From assembly GCA_037954665.1 (NCBI GenBank), contig JBBMOL010000227.1, positions 434,001 through 498,000 of the forward strand: a stretch of DNA of 64,000 bases, given 5' to 3'. A program made the translations under genes and the position numbers. This document shows positions 1 to 10,436 of the stretch, one piece after another. The notes under the pieces are model-generated. The model saw nothing but the letters and a program-made list of their open reading frames with translations. It had not been told where the DNA came from and did not search any database. The stretch comes from Laguncularia racemosa. Its lineage: Eukaryota; Streptophyta; Magnoliopsida; Myrtales; Combretaceae. The number at the start of each line of letters is the position of its first letter. Within the stretch, counting starts at the first letter, position 1.

Positions 1-868
1 TAAATACGCAAATAGCAAATGGATGTAAGAATAAATAAGTATGTGATCTTTAATGGAAGAACACGTAATTAAACTAGTATTCAATTTCAAATTAAAGTAA
101 TCAAATTAGAAAAATACAATCCTAATTCATTGAATGAACAAGTAACCACAAATTATACCTAGATATTACTCACTAAATATAATTTGTTAAACAACAAAAG
201 TAAGATTGATATGATTCACAATCTACTCTTGTTGATTCTTGCCACAATTTCACAAAGAAATTGATAAGAGATCTTTGATTATAAAGGATGATCCCTTACG
301 GCCAAAGTGTATCTTTTTTCTCAAAAATATCAAAAGCTCCCCAAAAACCTTAGTTAGCAAGTATTTATACTTGTTCCAATTAGGGTAAAAATGTACTAAA
401 AATTACAAAGATGCCTCTAAGTGGCCGGTTCCAAAATCATGAAATACAAGTACAAAATAAAATGACCAATTCTCATAAGCAACAATTGCAAATACAAATG
501 GTCTTCAAGTGGTCGGTTCTTCACTTCAATTGAATAATTTGTGGGCCGTTGGATGTGACTCCAAGAATGTCCTACAAGTTGATCCTTAGTGCATGTTATT
601 TGGCCATCCTATAAAACTAATAAATGTACTTTCTAAAGTACAAAATCAAACATTATTAGATAACATGTGGCCATATGTGGATGTTTGGGCTCATGCATCT
701 AAGTTAGGTTTCCCCACTATTGGAACTGCAGGTGGATTCCCATCATGTTGTTATATCAACATCCTTACTAGAGCATTGATAGTCTTTAATAGTTACGTAG
801 TCGGGACGTTAGCCCGATTTAGAGCTCCTGCTAAGGTCATCTTGGAGGATACCTTTCCTTTGGAGCAT
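1..868 (-). repeat. Decayed LTR fragment, family D type
   Basis: The stretch resembles the middle and end of the family D LTRs at 39200-40244 and 60296-61302. Shared landmarks in the same order are the tract around 160-190 (cctagatattactcacta), the decayed palindromic TATA region near 356-376 (agcaagtatttatactt) and the following agggtaaaaa and accaattc-like blocks. The orientation is minus by comparison. The left end runs off the window and the right end near 868 is approximate, set where a CA followed by a purine-tract-like complement occurs. The short open frame at 593-883 inside it shows no recognisable domain and is probably chance. Confidence 0.45.
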
Positions 869-1254
869 CTCCACCTTGTCTAGCACTAGATGAGCCTTGT
901 CTAGTGTTTCTTTTAGGATGCATTTTGTTTGAGATGAGGCAATTGAATGGTTTCAAAAGTTAAAGTCAGTATGGGGAGTTAGTGATAGTATACATGTATA
1001 TATACTTATGTCATACATATATTCATACATATATAGGTAAAGTATAAATTTAAAAGAAAGTACAACTAGATAAAATAAAATAAAAAACAAATATCCCTCA
1101 ATTTACCCACTCTCTTTATTTCATGTTGTTTTACAAGGTTTAGTTCTTAATCCATTTAATGATCTCAACTTACTTTCTACTAATTGAAACCTATAATTAT
1201 TGATCATTAAACCTAAACTCTATGGATCACAAACTTATATTCATTTGATCAAAA
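869..1254. other. Unassigned AT-rich stretch
   Basis: No coding frame, RNA gene or clear repeat was recognised here. It lies between a decayed family D LTR and the primer-binding site of the T' element, so it is probably the internal leader of T' with most of that element deleted. It contains an alternating atacatgtatatata tract near 990-1030. Confidence 0.3.
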
Positions 1255-1271
1255 CCTAAGCTTTGATACCA
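1255..1271 (-). other. Primer-binding site of T' element
   Basis: Read on the minus strand this is TGGTATCAAAGCTTAGG, close to the initiator-methionine tRNA complement used by many plant Ty3/gypsy elements. It sits a few bases inside the T' LTR boundary at 1279, which marks that LTR as the 5' LTR of a minus-strand element. Confidence 0.6.
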
Positions 1272-1278
1272 TCTAACT

Positions 1279-2206
1279 TATAACGCCCTAAAACCTAGGA
1301 CATAACAAACTGGCCACGTGTCACTACTGCATATCGACACGTTAAGGCTCTAAATCTCCATACAAATTTAAACTTGTTCATCTCTACTTTGCATTTATGC
1401 CAATATTACTTCAATAAAAGAAACAAATGAATCTCACGTGAGTTATTCCAATTTTCATTACTTAAAACAATATACTAAAATTCAACTTCAAAACCAAAGT
1501 AAATTTCCATAAACTTATAAAGAAGTAAAAGGTTTAAGAATTTAGTAATTATCTCTACATTCTTAAATCCACAACTTAAATTCTAACTAGGAGTTTTTCA
1601 TTGATTTTCTATTATTCTTCATCAACATAATAATAATGCTCTCTTCTATAGTCATCCATATAATGACCCACTAAGTTTTCATGCTCATCATAATCAATTT
1701 TTGTCATTCTCACCTACAATTGAATAATAAAAGGGAATAAGCCTAAGCCCAGTATGTGAGTATCACATAGACATGCACATGCCATACAAACAACAATATC
1801 ACATACATATATACAATAGTAATACATGATACATCAAGTTGTCAAATTAATTACATTCACTTAATCCACTATTAACACAGGAGTACTCATGACCCTAATA
1901 CACATATAGTATTTACATATATATATATAATCTTAATGGGAACTACTACTATGGGCCTCGTTTAACCCTAATCTACCCTAGGTCATTTCGATACAAGACT
2001 CCACTAGGGACAACATGGCATATCGATCACTAGGGTGCCTCCTAGGGATTTTCCATTACGAGCCTCTAGGTCGAGCTAAGCATAAGCAACATACACATTT
2101 TGTTCATGTAACACTTAAGTTCATTAAACAATCTATGTTAACAATTACAAACAATAGAACAATGTAAAGACATATCTAGAAGAGTGTTCTCACTATAGTC
2201 TCTTAT
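1279..2206 (-). repeat. T' LTR portion, Tekay/Del-like
   Basis: On the minus strand it ends with a GGGCGTTATA-type terminus, like the T LTR that ends GGCGTTACA at 19085, with the terminal CA decayed. Blocks at about 1945-2080, such as the complement of gggcccatagtagtagttccc and the ctagggtgcctcctagggat segment, match the T LTR around 13215-13370. Only the 3' part of the LTR is present; it is cut at 2206 by the A1 element, and the remaining LTR is not found on the other side of A1. Confidence 0.6.
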
Positions 2207-3040
2207 TGATACGAACGTCGTCAACCCGTGACGAAACCCAATACCAATACGTTCGGAAAATTCGTTGCCTAAGACGCCTAAACACCTAAAGTGGAAACCG
2301 CGACCCGTTGTCTATAAGCGAGATAAGAACCATGGTATAAAAATGAAGACGCCACAATCGGGATGAAAGACCGATTGATAAGTCGGGATGAACTCCACGG
2401 AAATCAATCCGATAAGTTCGAATTAGTTCTTGAAGAACCAAGAGAGGTGCCTCTCAAAAAGTGTTTAATGTTCAAAGATGTATATCCTTGTTGTTCTAAA
2501 CCCTAGGAGCTTTTATACTAGGGTTACAATTCGTGTAAAAACAAGTCCAAAACGACATAGTTTAGTTAAGTGACATAAAAACGCGAAACAGAACAAGCTG
2601 GCCGACAGGGGATACAGGCCGAGTACACGCCGTGTAGTTTGCCGTGTACTTTTCTGTGCAACTTCTGGCAAATACACGCCCGTGTACTTTGGCGTGTATC
2701 TTTCTGTGCAACTTCTGGTAACATACACGCCCGTGTACTTTAGCCGTGTATCTGTCTGTGGATTTGCTTGACTCCATACACGGCGTGTCTTGAAAATACA
2801 CGCCCTCTTCAACCCGTGTCCAGTATAACTTGTACAAAAGCAAGGGTCTTCCAATGGTTGTTCCAATCCATTCCAACTTCATGATTGCTCCAATCCTTTC
2901 TGGCTTCATGGACAACCTTTATCAACTCGTTAAGTGCTTCCTTGAATAGTTTTGCTCGATTTCTTATGATCAGTCCAGGCGGCACTTCAAGAGGATCCAC
3001 ATTTCTTCTTCCGGCTTGGCTCTCATCCCAGATCTCATCA
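2207..3040 (-). repeat. A1 3' LTR
   Basis: This 834-bp LTR starts TGATACGAAC and ends ATCTCATCA on the plus strand. It contains a roughly 50-bp tandem unit with copies starting near 2651 and 2701 (tttctgtgcaacttctgg), each carrying an ACACGCCCGTGTA-like palindrome. The polyprotein frame continues into it from the left-hand side of the internal region, down to about 2809. Confidence 0.85.
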
Positions 3041-6000
3041 TTCCCCTCCTCTTGAAAAGGATTTGTCCTCAAATCATTTCCTGCATCAAATGGACTCAGA
3101 TCAGTAACATTAAACGTGACACTTACTGGATACTTACCTGGTAAATCTTTCTTGTATGCTATATCATGGATGTATTCAAGAATTTGAATTGGTCCATCGC
3201 CTTTAGGAAGTAATTTAGATCTACGTTGTACGGGCATCTGCTCTTTGCGCATGTGAACCTAAATCTAATCTCCAGGTTCAAAAACAGCTTGTTGACAACC
3301 CTTGTTGGCTTGTTTCACATACTGCTCAGTTCTTTCGCTCAATGTTTAACCTTATCACGAAATCTGTCTTATAATCAGCATCAAAACTCACAGATTTGTT
3401 AAGTGGCAATGGCAATAAATAAATAGGAACCAATGGGTTAAAACCATACACAATCTCAAATGGTGAACAATGAATAATGCTATTTAAAGCCCTATTACAT
3501 GCAAACTCCACAAATGGTAGGCATTCCTTCCAAGTCCTAATGTTCTTCTCTATGATTGCCCTTAACAATTGAATTAAAGTCCTGTTAACCACCTCAATTT
3601 GCCCATCAGTTTGTGGGTGACAGATAGTTGAAAACATTAGTTTAGTTCCCACTTTTCCCACAATACTCTCCAACAATGACTTGAAATCTTTACACCCCGA
3701 TCACTAACAATGCTACTAGGTATACCATGCGGACGCACTACCTCTCTAAAGAACAAATCAACAATGTGTATAGCATCATCAGTTTTATGACAAGGACTGA
3801 AATGAACCATTTTAGAAATCCTATCCACAACCACAAAAATAGAATCTCGACCATGCCTAGGATTAGATAATCCTAACACAAAATCTATGGACATGTCTAT
3901 CCAAGGCTCATGAGGAATGACACTATACTCATATAACCAATCTAAGAAGTCATCTAAACGATGAATGGGATGACGATACTTTACCGTGATGTTGTTGATG
4001 GCGCGGCAGTCAACACACATCCTCCATGTCCCATCCTTCTTAGGCACCAAAATCACAGGCACTGCACATGGACTCATGCTCTCTCTCACGTACCCCTTCT
4101 CCATTAAGTCTTGACTTACCTTTGGAGTTCCTTTGTTTCCTCCGGGTTACTCTTATAAGCTGGCTTGTTTGGAATCGATGCTCCGGGTACAAGGTCAATC
4201 TGGTGCTCAATACTACGAACGGGTGGTAATCCCTTTGGAATCTCCTCAGGAAAGACATCTTCAAAGTCCTGCACAAGAGACACAACCACACTAGGCAAAG
4301 AGTTAGATAATTCGTTAGTAGTCAAACATGTTTCTTTAAAAACCAGAAACAACATAGGTTGCTTCATCACTAACGCTCTGCTCACTACACTCGCTCTTGC
4401 CACACAACTCTCCTTTTGCAAGGCTGCCCTCTCCTTTTCACTCACCACCAAAGTTGATTCCCCTTCAACTTGGCCTCTACACTCTTTCCAGCCTTCCTCT
4501 CCTTTTCCTTTTGATCTTGACTTTTATATTCCTTTTTATTCTCATTGTCTTTTGCTCTCTCACTCTCACTCTGCTTTTCACTCACCTTATGTTTTGCAAA
4601 GGACTGTTGTAGCTACAACCGGTCCTCATACACCTGCTTAGGTGTTAACGGTTTAAGATTAAAGCTCTTCCCTTGGTGAACAAGCGTATACTTGTTAGAA
4701 AAGCCATCATGCACAACCTTCCTATCAAATTGCCATGGCCTCGCCAACAACACATGACATGCTTGCATTGGCACTACATCACATAACACCTCATCCTCAT
4801 ACCTACCAATGCGAAATCTAATCAAGGCTTGCTTACTCACCTTAGTCTCACCACTATCATTCAACCACTGCAATTTATATGGACTAGGGTGTCTAACAGT
4901 TTTGAGCCCCAGCCTCTCAACAATAAAATTGCTCACTACATTGGTGCAACTTCCCCCATCAATAATCAAACTACAAATGTGATCTCCTAGATAACATCTA
5001 GTATGAAATATATTCTCTCTTTGCACCTCCTCTTCTTCCTTCACCTGCACATTCAAAGCTCTCTTCACTACTGCTACTAGCCTTCCCATTGCAGGCTCTC
5101 ATCATCACTAGCATCCTCTAATGGAGGCATATCCTCTTCTTCACTATCCCCTCAGTCCATACTCTCCATCATCACCAAAACCATCACATGCCTATTTGGA
5201 CATTGACTAGCAATATGGCCTCTACCCTTGACATTTAAAACATCTAATGTCACGATTTCTAGAAGTAGAAGATTCAGGGTTACCTTGATTACCAGGAGTA
5301 GAACCCGCTTATCTCAGCTCCCCTTTTGGTTTGGTGGGTAAAGGCTTTTCTTCTTTCTTCCATTGATTAGTCTTCCAAGTGAATGAACCATTACCCTGTT
5401 GCAACCGTGCATTACTACTACCTCTCCTCTTATGCTGGTTCTCAACCTTTATAGCCATGTGGACCATATCCTCCAATTCTACATAATGCTGCAACTCAAC
5501 CACATTTTGGATTTCTCTATTCAACCCAGCAAGAAATCTAGCCATTGTAGCCTCTCTATCCTCTTCTACATTTGCCCAAATCATAGTGACTTCCATCTCC
5601 TTAAAATACTCATCTACACTTCGGCTTCCCTGCCTCAGAGTTTGCAACTTGTTGTGCAATTCACGATAGTAATACGTAGGTACAAACTGCTTCTTCATCA
5701 CTCTCTTCATCTCTTCCCAAGACTCAATAGGTGGCTCGCCACTCCTTCTCCTATTCAACATTAGTTGATCCCACCACATTATAGCATAATCCGAAAACTC
5801 AATGGCATCAAGTTTTACTTTCTTTCTCCCACTATAGTTGTGACAATCAAACACCATCTCCACCTTTTTCTCCCACTCTAAATACGCCTCGGGATCATTC
5901 TTCCCTTGGAAAGGAGGAATCTTCATCTTTATGCTACTCAATTGATCATCCTCTCTATTCCTATCTCCTCTATCTTCCCATTCTCTAGTTCCTCTATTCC

Positions 6001-6270
6001 GACAACTATAACCTCTATAACTCCCAACAAAGGCTCATACAAATCATCATCCGTCATTTCATCTCCACCCCTTGGTACTCTCCTAGAACGACTCTCCCTC
6101 TTACGCCCTTGGAATACGTTTGTGGATTGCTCTAGTCTTTGCTCCACCGTCTCATGAATTTGTTCCATTCCCTCCTGGAACATTCTCTTCATTTCTCCCC
6201 TCAACGCCTCAATTACTAACCTAGCATCAAACCTTCCCCTCTCACCTTCAGCAGAATGTTGTCTCGACAT
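2809..6270 (-). pseudogene. A1 gag-pro-(RT)-int polyprotein, broken
   Basis: The start is ATG at 6270, giving MSRQHSAEGERGRF. Gag covers about 5309-6270 and has the retrotransposon gag core with PPFQGKNDPEAYLEWE. A CCHC knuckle (CFKCQGRGHIASQCP) is readable near 5200-5240. Protease is at 4613-5089 with LIIDGGSCTNVVS. The N-terminal part of reverse transcriptase (VPKKDGTWRMCVDCRAINN) is near 4000-4100. From there the frame runs into integrase sequence (VVVDRISKMVHF, SDRGVKI), so about 2 kb of RT and RNase H is absent. Integrase ends at 3326-3676 and the tail at 2809-3252 continues into the LTR. Stops and frameshifts lie between these segments. The lineage call as CRM-like rests on the gag, protease and integrase wording. 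Confidence 0.85.
3041..3055 (-). other. A1 polypurine tract
   Basis: On the minus strand this reads TCAAGAGGAGGGGAA, purine-rich and directly abutting the 3' LTR. The same tract precedes the 3' LTRs of A2, A3 and A4. It is the expected plus-strand primer of reverse transcription. Confidence 0.75.
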
Positions 6271-6750
6271 AGTTTCTGAGAAAAGATTAGTACAACACAA
6301 ATATATATATGATCAAACCTCACGATACACTCCCTTACGTGTTTTCGCTCAAATAATGATATCACACAGTCACTCGTGTATTCTCACAAAAACGATGATA
6401 TCACTTACTAATTTCCTCTTCTCAATTCTCTTGGAACTAACCCGAACTACACCAATTTCCTTCCGTAGAATTCAAAACCAACTCTAGGGTTCGTAAACTT
6501 TTCCTCTATTTTTCTATCCGATTTTTTTTTTGGCTTTTGATCACGTTTCTCTTTTCTTTTCTTTTCCCTTCTTTTTTTTTTTGTCGTGCTTTTTACTCTT
6601 TTTTTTTTTTTTTTACGATTCGACTAGTAAATACTACACTATCAAAAGACAATTAATATTGCAGAATTGAATGCTAACAATGGATATGAATGATTGGAGT
6701 TAGGGTTTTTGATATTACCTTCCTCAACCGAACTTGATGTTTTGACAAAC
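6271..6750 (-). other. A1 5' leader
   Basis: Non-coding leader between the primer-binding site and the gag ATG. It carries long T runs on the plus strand (A runs in element sense) around 6520-6615, matching the A-rich leaders of A2 and A4. No gene is seen. Confidence 0.6.
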
Positions 6751-6767
6751 CTAAGCTTTGATACCAA
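6751..6767 (-). other. A1 primer-binding site
   Basis: The minus strand reads TTGGTATCAAAGCTTAG, two bases inside the LTR boundary at 6770. It matches the initiator-methionine tRNA type of primer site with one change (A for G after ATCA). Confidence 0.75.
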
Positions 6768-6769
6768 AC

Positions 6770-7605
6770 TGATACGAACGCCGCAACCCGTGACGAAACC
6801 CAATACCAATACGTTCGGAAAATTCATTGCCTAAGACGCCCAAACACCTAAAGTGGAAACACGACCCGTTGTCTATAAGCGAGACAAGAACCTTGGTATA
6901 AAAATGAAGACGCCACAATCGGGATGAAAGACCGATTGATAAGTCGAGATGAACGCCACGGAAATCAATCCCGATAAGTTCGAATTAGTTCTTGAAGAAC
7001 CAAGAGAGGTGCCTCTCAAAAAGTGTTTAATGTTCAAAGATGTATATCCTTGTTGTTCTAAACCCTAGGAGCTATTTATACTAGGGTTACAATTCGTGTA
7101 AAAACAAGTCCAAAACGACATAGTTTAGTTAAGTGACATAAAAACGCAAAACAGAACAACTGGCCGACAGGGATACACGGCCGAGTATATGCCCGTGTAC
7201 TTTGGCTGTGTACTTTTCTGTGCAACTTCTGGCAACATACACGCCCGTGTACTTTGGCCGTGTATCTTTCTGTGCAACTTCTGGCAACATATACGCCTGT
7301 GTACTTTAGCCGTGTATTTGTCTATGGATTTGCTTGACTCCATACACGGCCGTGTCTTGAAAATACACGCCCTCTTCAACCCATTCCAGTATAACTTGTA
7401 CAAAAGCAAGGGTCTTCCAATGGTTGTTCCAATCCATTCCAACTTCATGATTGCTCCAATCCTTTCCGGCTTCATGGACAACCTTTATCAACTCGTTAAG
7501 TGCTTCCTTGAATAGTTTTGCTCGATTTCTTATGATGGTCCAGGCGGCACTTCAAGAGGATCCACATTTCTTCTTCCGGCTTGGCTCTCATCCTAGATCT
7601 CATCA
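6770..7605 (-). repeat. A1 5' LTR
   Basis: This 836-bp LTR pairs with 2207-3040. It begins TGATACGAAC and ends AGATCTCATCA on the plus strand. The tandem unit with tttctgtgcaacttctgg recurs near 7215 and 7267. Its right edge abuts the reverse transcriptase coding sequence of A3 without any spacer. Confidence 0.85.
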
Positions 7606-8847
7606 AGGTTTGTGAAGGATTTCAGTACCATTGCAGCACCACTTACTGAGGTAATTAAGAAGAACGTGGGGTTCAGATGGGGAGAGCAACAAGAGAAGGC
7701 CTTTCAGAGCTTAAAAATAAGCTGACTCAGGCGCCATTACTTGCTTTACCTAATTTCTCTAAAACTTTGAAATTGAGTGTGATGCTTCAGTATTAGGTAT
7801 TGGAGTAGTGCTCACACAGGAAAGAAGACCAATTGCATTCTTTAGCGAGAAGCTAAGTGGGGCAACCTTGAACTACCTTACTTATGACAAGGAGTTATAT
7901 GCATTGGTTCGAGCACTGGAGACTTGGCAACACTATCTTTGGCCAAAAGAGCTCGTGATCCACACTGACCATGAATCCTTGAAGTACTTGAAGGGACAAC
8001 ATAAGCTAAACAAAAGGCATGCTCGTTGGGTGGAGTTCATCGAAACATTTCCCTATGTCATCACTACAAGCAAGGTAAAGAGAATGTCGTTGCTGATGCA
8101 CTTTCTAAAAGGTATGCTCTTATCTCTACTCTTAGTTCTAAACTGCTTGGTTTTGAGACATTAAGGAATTGTATGCTACTGATCGAGATTTTTGTGAGGA
8201 GTATGTGCATTGTGAGAAGAGTGGTCATGGTAAGTTTTATAAACATGAAGGATTCTTGTTTAGGGAGAGTAGACTATGCATTCCAATTTGTTCTTTAAGA
8301 GAATTACTAGTGAGAGAGTCTCATGGAGGAGGTTTAATGGGACATTTTGGAGTAGCTAAAACCTTAGGGCTATTGCAGGAACACTTCTATTGGCCTCACA
8401 TGAAACGAGATGTTGAGAGGATTTGTGAGCGATGTGTCACGTGTAAGCAAGCAAAATCTAGAGTCCAAACTCAAGGGCTTTATACCCCACTTCCCATTCC
8501 TCATGAGCCTTAGGTAGATATTTCCATGGATTTTGTGTTAGGATTACCCAACTCTAGATATGGTCGAGATTCTATTTTTGTAGTCGTGGATAGATTCTCT
8601 AAAATGGCACATTTCATTCCTTGTCACAAAATAGATGATGTTTGCAATATTGCTAATTTGTTCTTTAGGGAAGTTGTGAGATTACATGGTATGCCTAGAA
8701 CAATCATATCGGATAGAGATGCTAAGTTCTTGAGCTACTTCTAGAAGACCTTGTGGGCTAAGTTAGGAACTAAGTTATTGTTTTCTACTACTTGTCATCC
8801 ATAGACTGATGGTCAAACTGAGGTAGTAAATCGAACTTTATCTACTT

Positions 8848-9887
8848 TGATAGGATTAAAAATCCGACAAGACCTATCATTAGGGCAAGAACTAAAGGAA
8901 TTCAAATCTTGGCGTTGAGGGCCCATTTTGAGCAGATTGACCTCGGAATTATTTATATATTAACCTCTTTTCTATTATTCTTGTATTGTGTTTTGCAACA
9001 GGCACACTTATCATATTCTATAGGGCAATGGACAAACTCCCTCAGACTCAGCTTATGGGTTATCCATGGACCGACCTGAACCGGTGATGAGTTGGGCCGA
9101 TGGATCCTATAGAAGACCGGCATCTTGAAGACTATTTCTTTTAGATATTTCTTCTCTTATGAACTATTTTGGTTGTATTTTGGTTTTGGGACACTTTTAT
9201 TTCCTTGTAATTTTCATTTAGGGATAGCCACCTTAAAAGTGGCAAACTTGTAATTTTGAGCACTTTTTAACCCTAGGAGTAGCAAGTATAAATACTTGCT
9301 TAAGAGAGGGTTTGAGAGGCTTATTTTTGCAGATTATACACCTCTTTTCACGTGAGAATTAGGGTTCATACCTTGGTTCCAAACTCTTATCAATTTCAAT
9401 CCCAAGAGTTGAAATTGTGGCGAGTGCAATATCTTGAAATTGTGAGTTATATCAATTTCATTTTGTTGTGATTTCTTTTCTTCTCTAGTGTGTCATATCT
9501 AGGGTTGAATTGAGATATTTCTTGGTCAGATATCCATGTTGTTATTCACGAATTCTTGTGATTATTTGAAGGAATTATCATATTGATCCGATTCATCTTT
9601 AAGGATTTCCTTGATAACGTGATTTTCACCATTGGAAAAGGATTCATATTTTACGGTTTTTCTTTGTCAAATTGAGGCTTCTTTTGCGTGGATTACATGA
9701 AATTAGAGTGTTGTTAGAAGGAATTTTCATTGAAGTATTCTGATTATATCATTGGTTGTTTGAATTTCATCCTTTCATCATTAGGGTTCATTTAAAAAGT
9801 GCCATTTTTTTATCCGATTTTGCCTTGACTTGAGATAGTTATTCTTAAGTCTTTTGGATGTGCTTTTAAGTGTGTTTAGGCACATCA
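8848..9887 (+). mobile_element. Solo LTR, family D type, in A3 integrase
   Basis: A 1040-bp LTR begins TGATAGGATTAAAAATCCG and ends TTAGGCACATCA. It is flanked on both sides by tactt (8843-8847 and 9888-9892), a perfect five-base target duplication. No internal region is present, so it is a solo LTR formed by LTR-LTR recombination. A TATAAATA box lies inside the palindrome AGCAAGTATAAATACTTGCT at 9281-9300. It matches the reverse complement of the LTRs of elements C and D. Confidence 0.93.
9281..9300 (+). promoter_or_regulatory. Palindromic TATA box of family D LTR
   Basis: AGCAAGTATAAATACTTGCT has two perfect nine-base arms around a central AA, so the TATAAATA core sits in the middle of an inverted repeat. 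It recurs with few changes in the other family D LTRs (near 356, 39786, 57100, 60888). It probably marks the start-site region of LTR transcription; that role is inferred from the TATA box. Confidence 0.6.
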
Positions 9888-10423
9888 TACTTTTTTGAGG
9901 GCTGTCATTAAAAAGAACATTAAAAGTTGGGAGGATTGTTTGCCGCATGTTGAATTTGCCTATAATCGCATAATGCATTCTGCTACTAAGTTTACTCCTT
10001 TTGAAATTGTGTATGGTTTTAATCCACTAACTCCTTTGGATTTATCACCTCTACCTATTTCTGAGTATATTAATCTAGATGGCAAGAAGAAAGCAGAATT
10101 TGTTAAACAGATCCATGAGAAGGCAAGGCTAAACATTGAGCGAAGAACAGAGCAGTATGTGAAACAAGCCAACAAGGGTCGTCGACAAGCTGTCTTTGAA
10201 CCTGGAGACTGGGTTTGGGTTCACAGGCGCAAAGAGCAGCTTCCTGTGAAGCGTCGATCTAAACTACTTCCTAGAGGCGATGGACCATTTCAAATTCTTG
10301 AGTGCATCAATGATAATGCATACAAGATAGATTTACCAGGTGAGTATCAAGTAAGTACTACATTTAATGTTACTGATTTGAGTCCTTTTGATGCAGGTGA
10401 TGATTTGAGGACAAGTCCTTTTC

Positions 10424-10436
10424 AAGAGGAGGGGAA
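10424..10436 (+). other. A3 polypurine tract
   Basis: AAGAGGAGGGGAA lies directly before the LTR start TGATGGGAGCC at 10437, as in the other family A copies. Confidence 0.75.

Larger units (their letters stand above)
2207..7605 (-). mobile_element. A1: CRM-like Ty3/gypsy element, internally deleted
   Basis: A complete two-LTR element on the minus strand, with LTRs at 2207-3040 and 6770-7605, a purine tract next to the 3' LTR and a primer-binding site next to the 5' LTR. The internal region holds gag, protease, the start of reverse transcriptase and the integrase core and tail. Most of reverse transcriptase and all of RNase H are missing. The LTRs differ by scattered substitutions and small indels. 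The five bases on each side (cttat on the left, aggtt on the right) do not match, and the right flank is the reverse transcriptase region of another family A copy. This suggests a recombined rather than simply inserted element. Confidence 0.85.

Noticed and set aside
593..883. 96-codon plus-strand open frame
   Set aside because: It lies inside a decayed LTR-like segment and shows no domain or repeat of a protein motif.
4165..4641. 158-codon plus-strand open frame (and similar frames at 5399-5764, 5906-6157)
   Set aside because: These are antisense shadows of the A1 polyprotein, rich in Ser/Leu/Phe as expected from the complement of a charged coding region.
7189..7515. 108-codon plus-strand frame with repeated CGRVL/HARVLW-like text
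   Set aside because: The apparent protein repeat is the translation of the LTR tandem palindromes, not a gene.
2202..7610. Target duplication for A1
   Set aside because: cttat and aggtt do not match, so no duplication is claimed; the element is treated as recombined.
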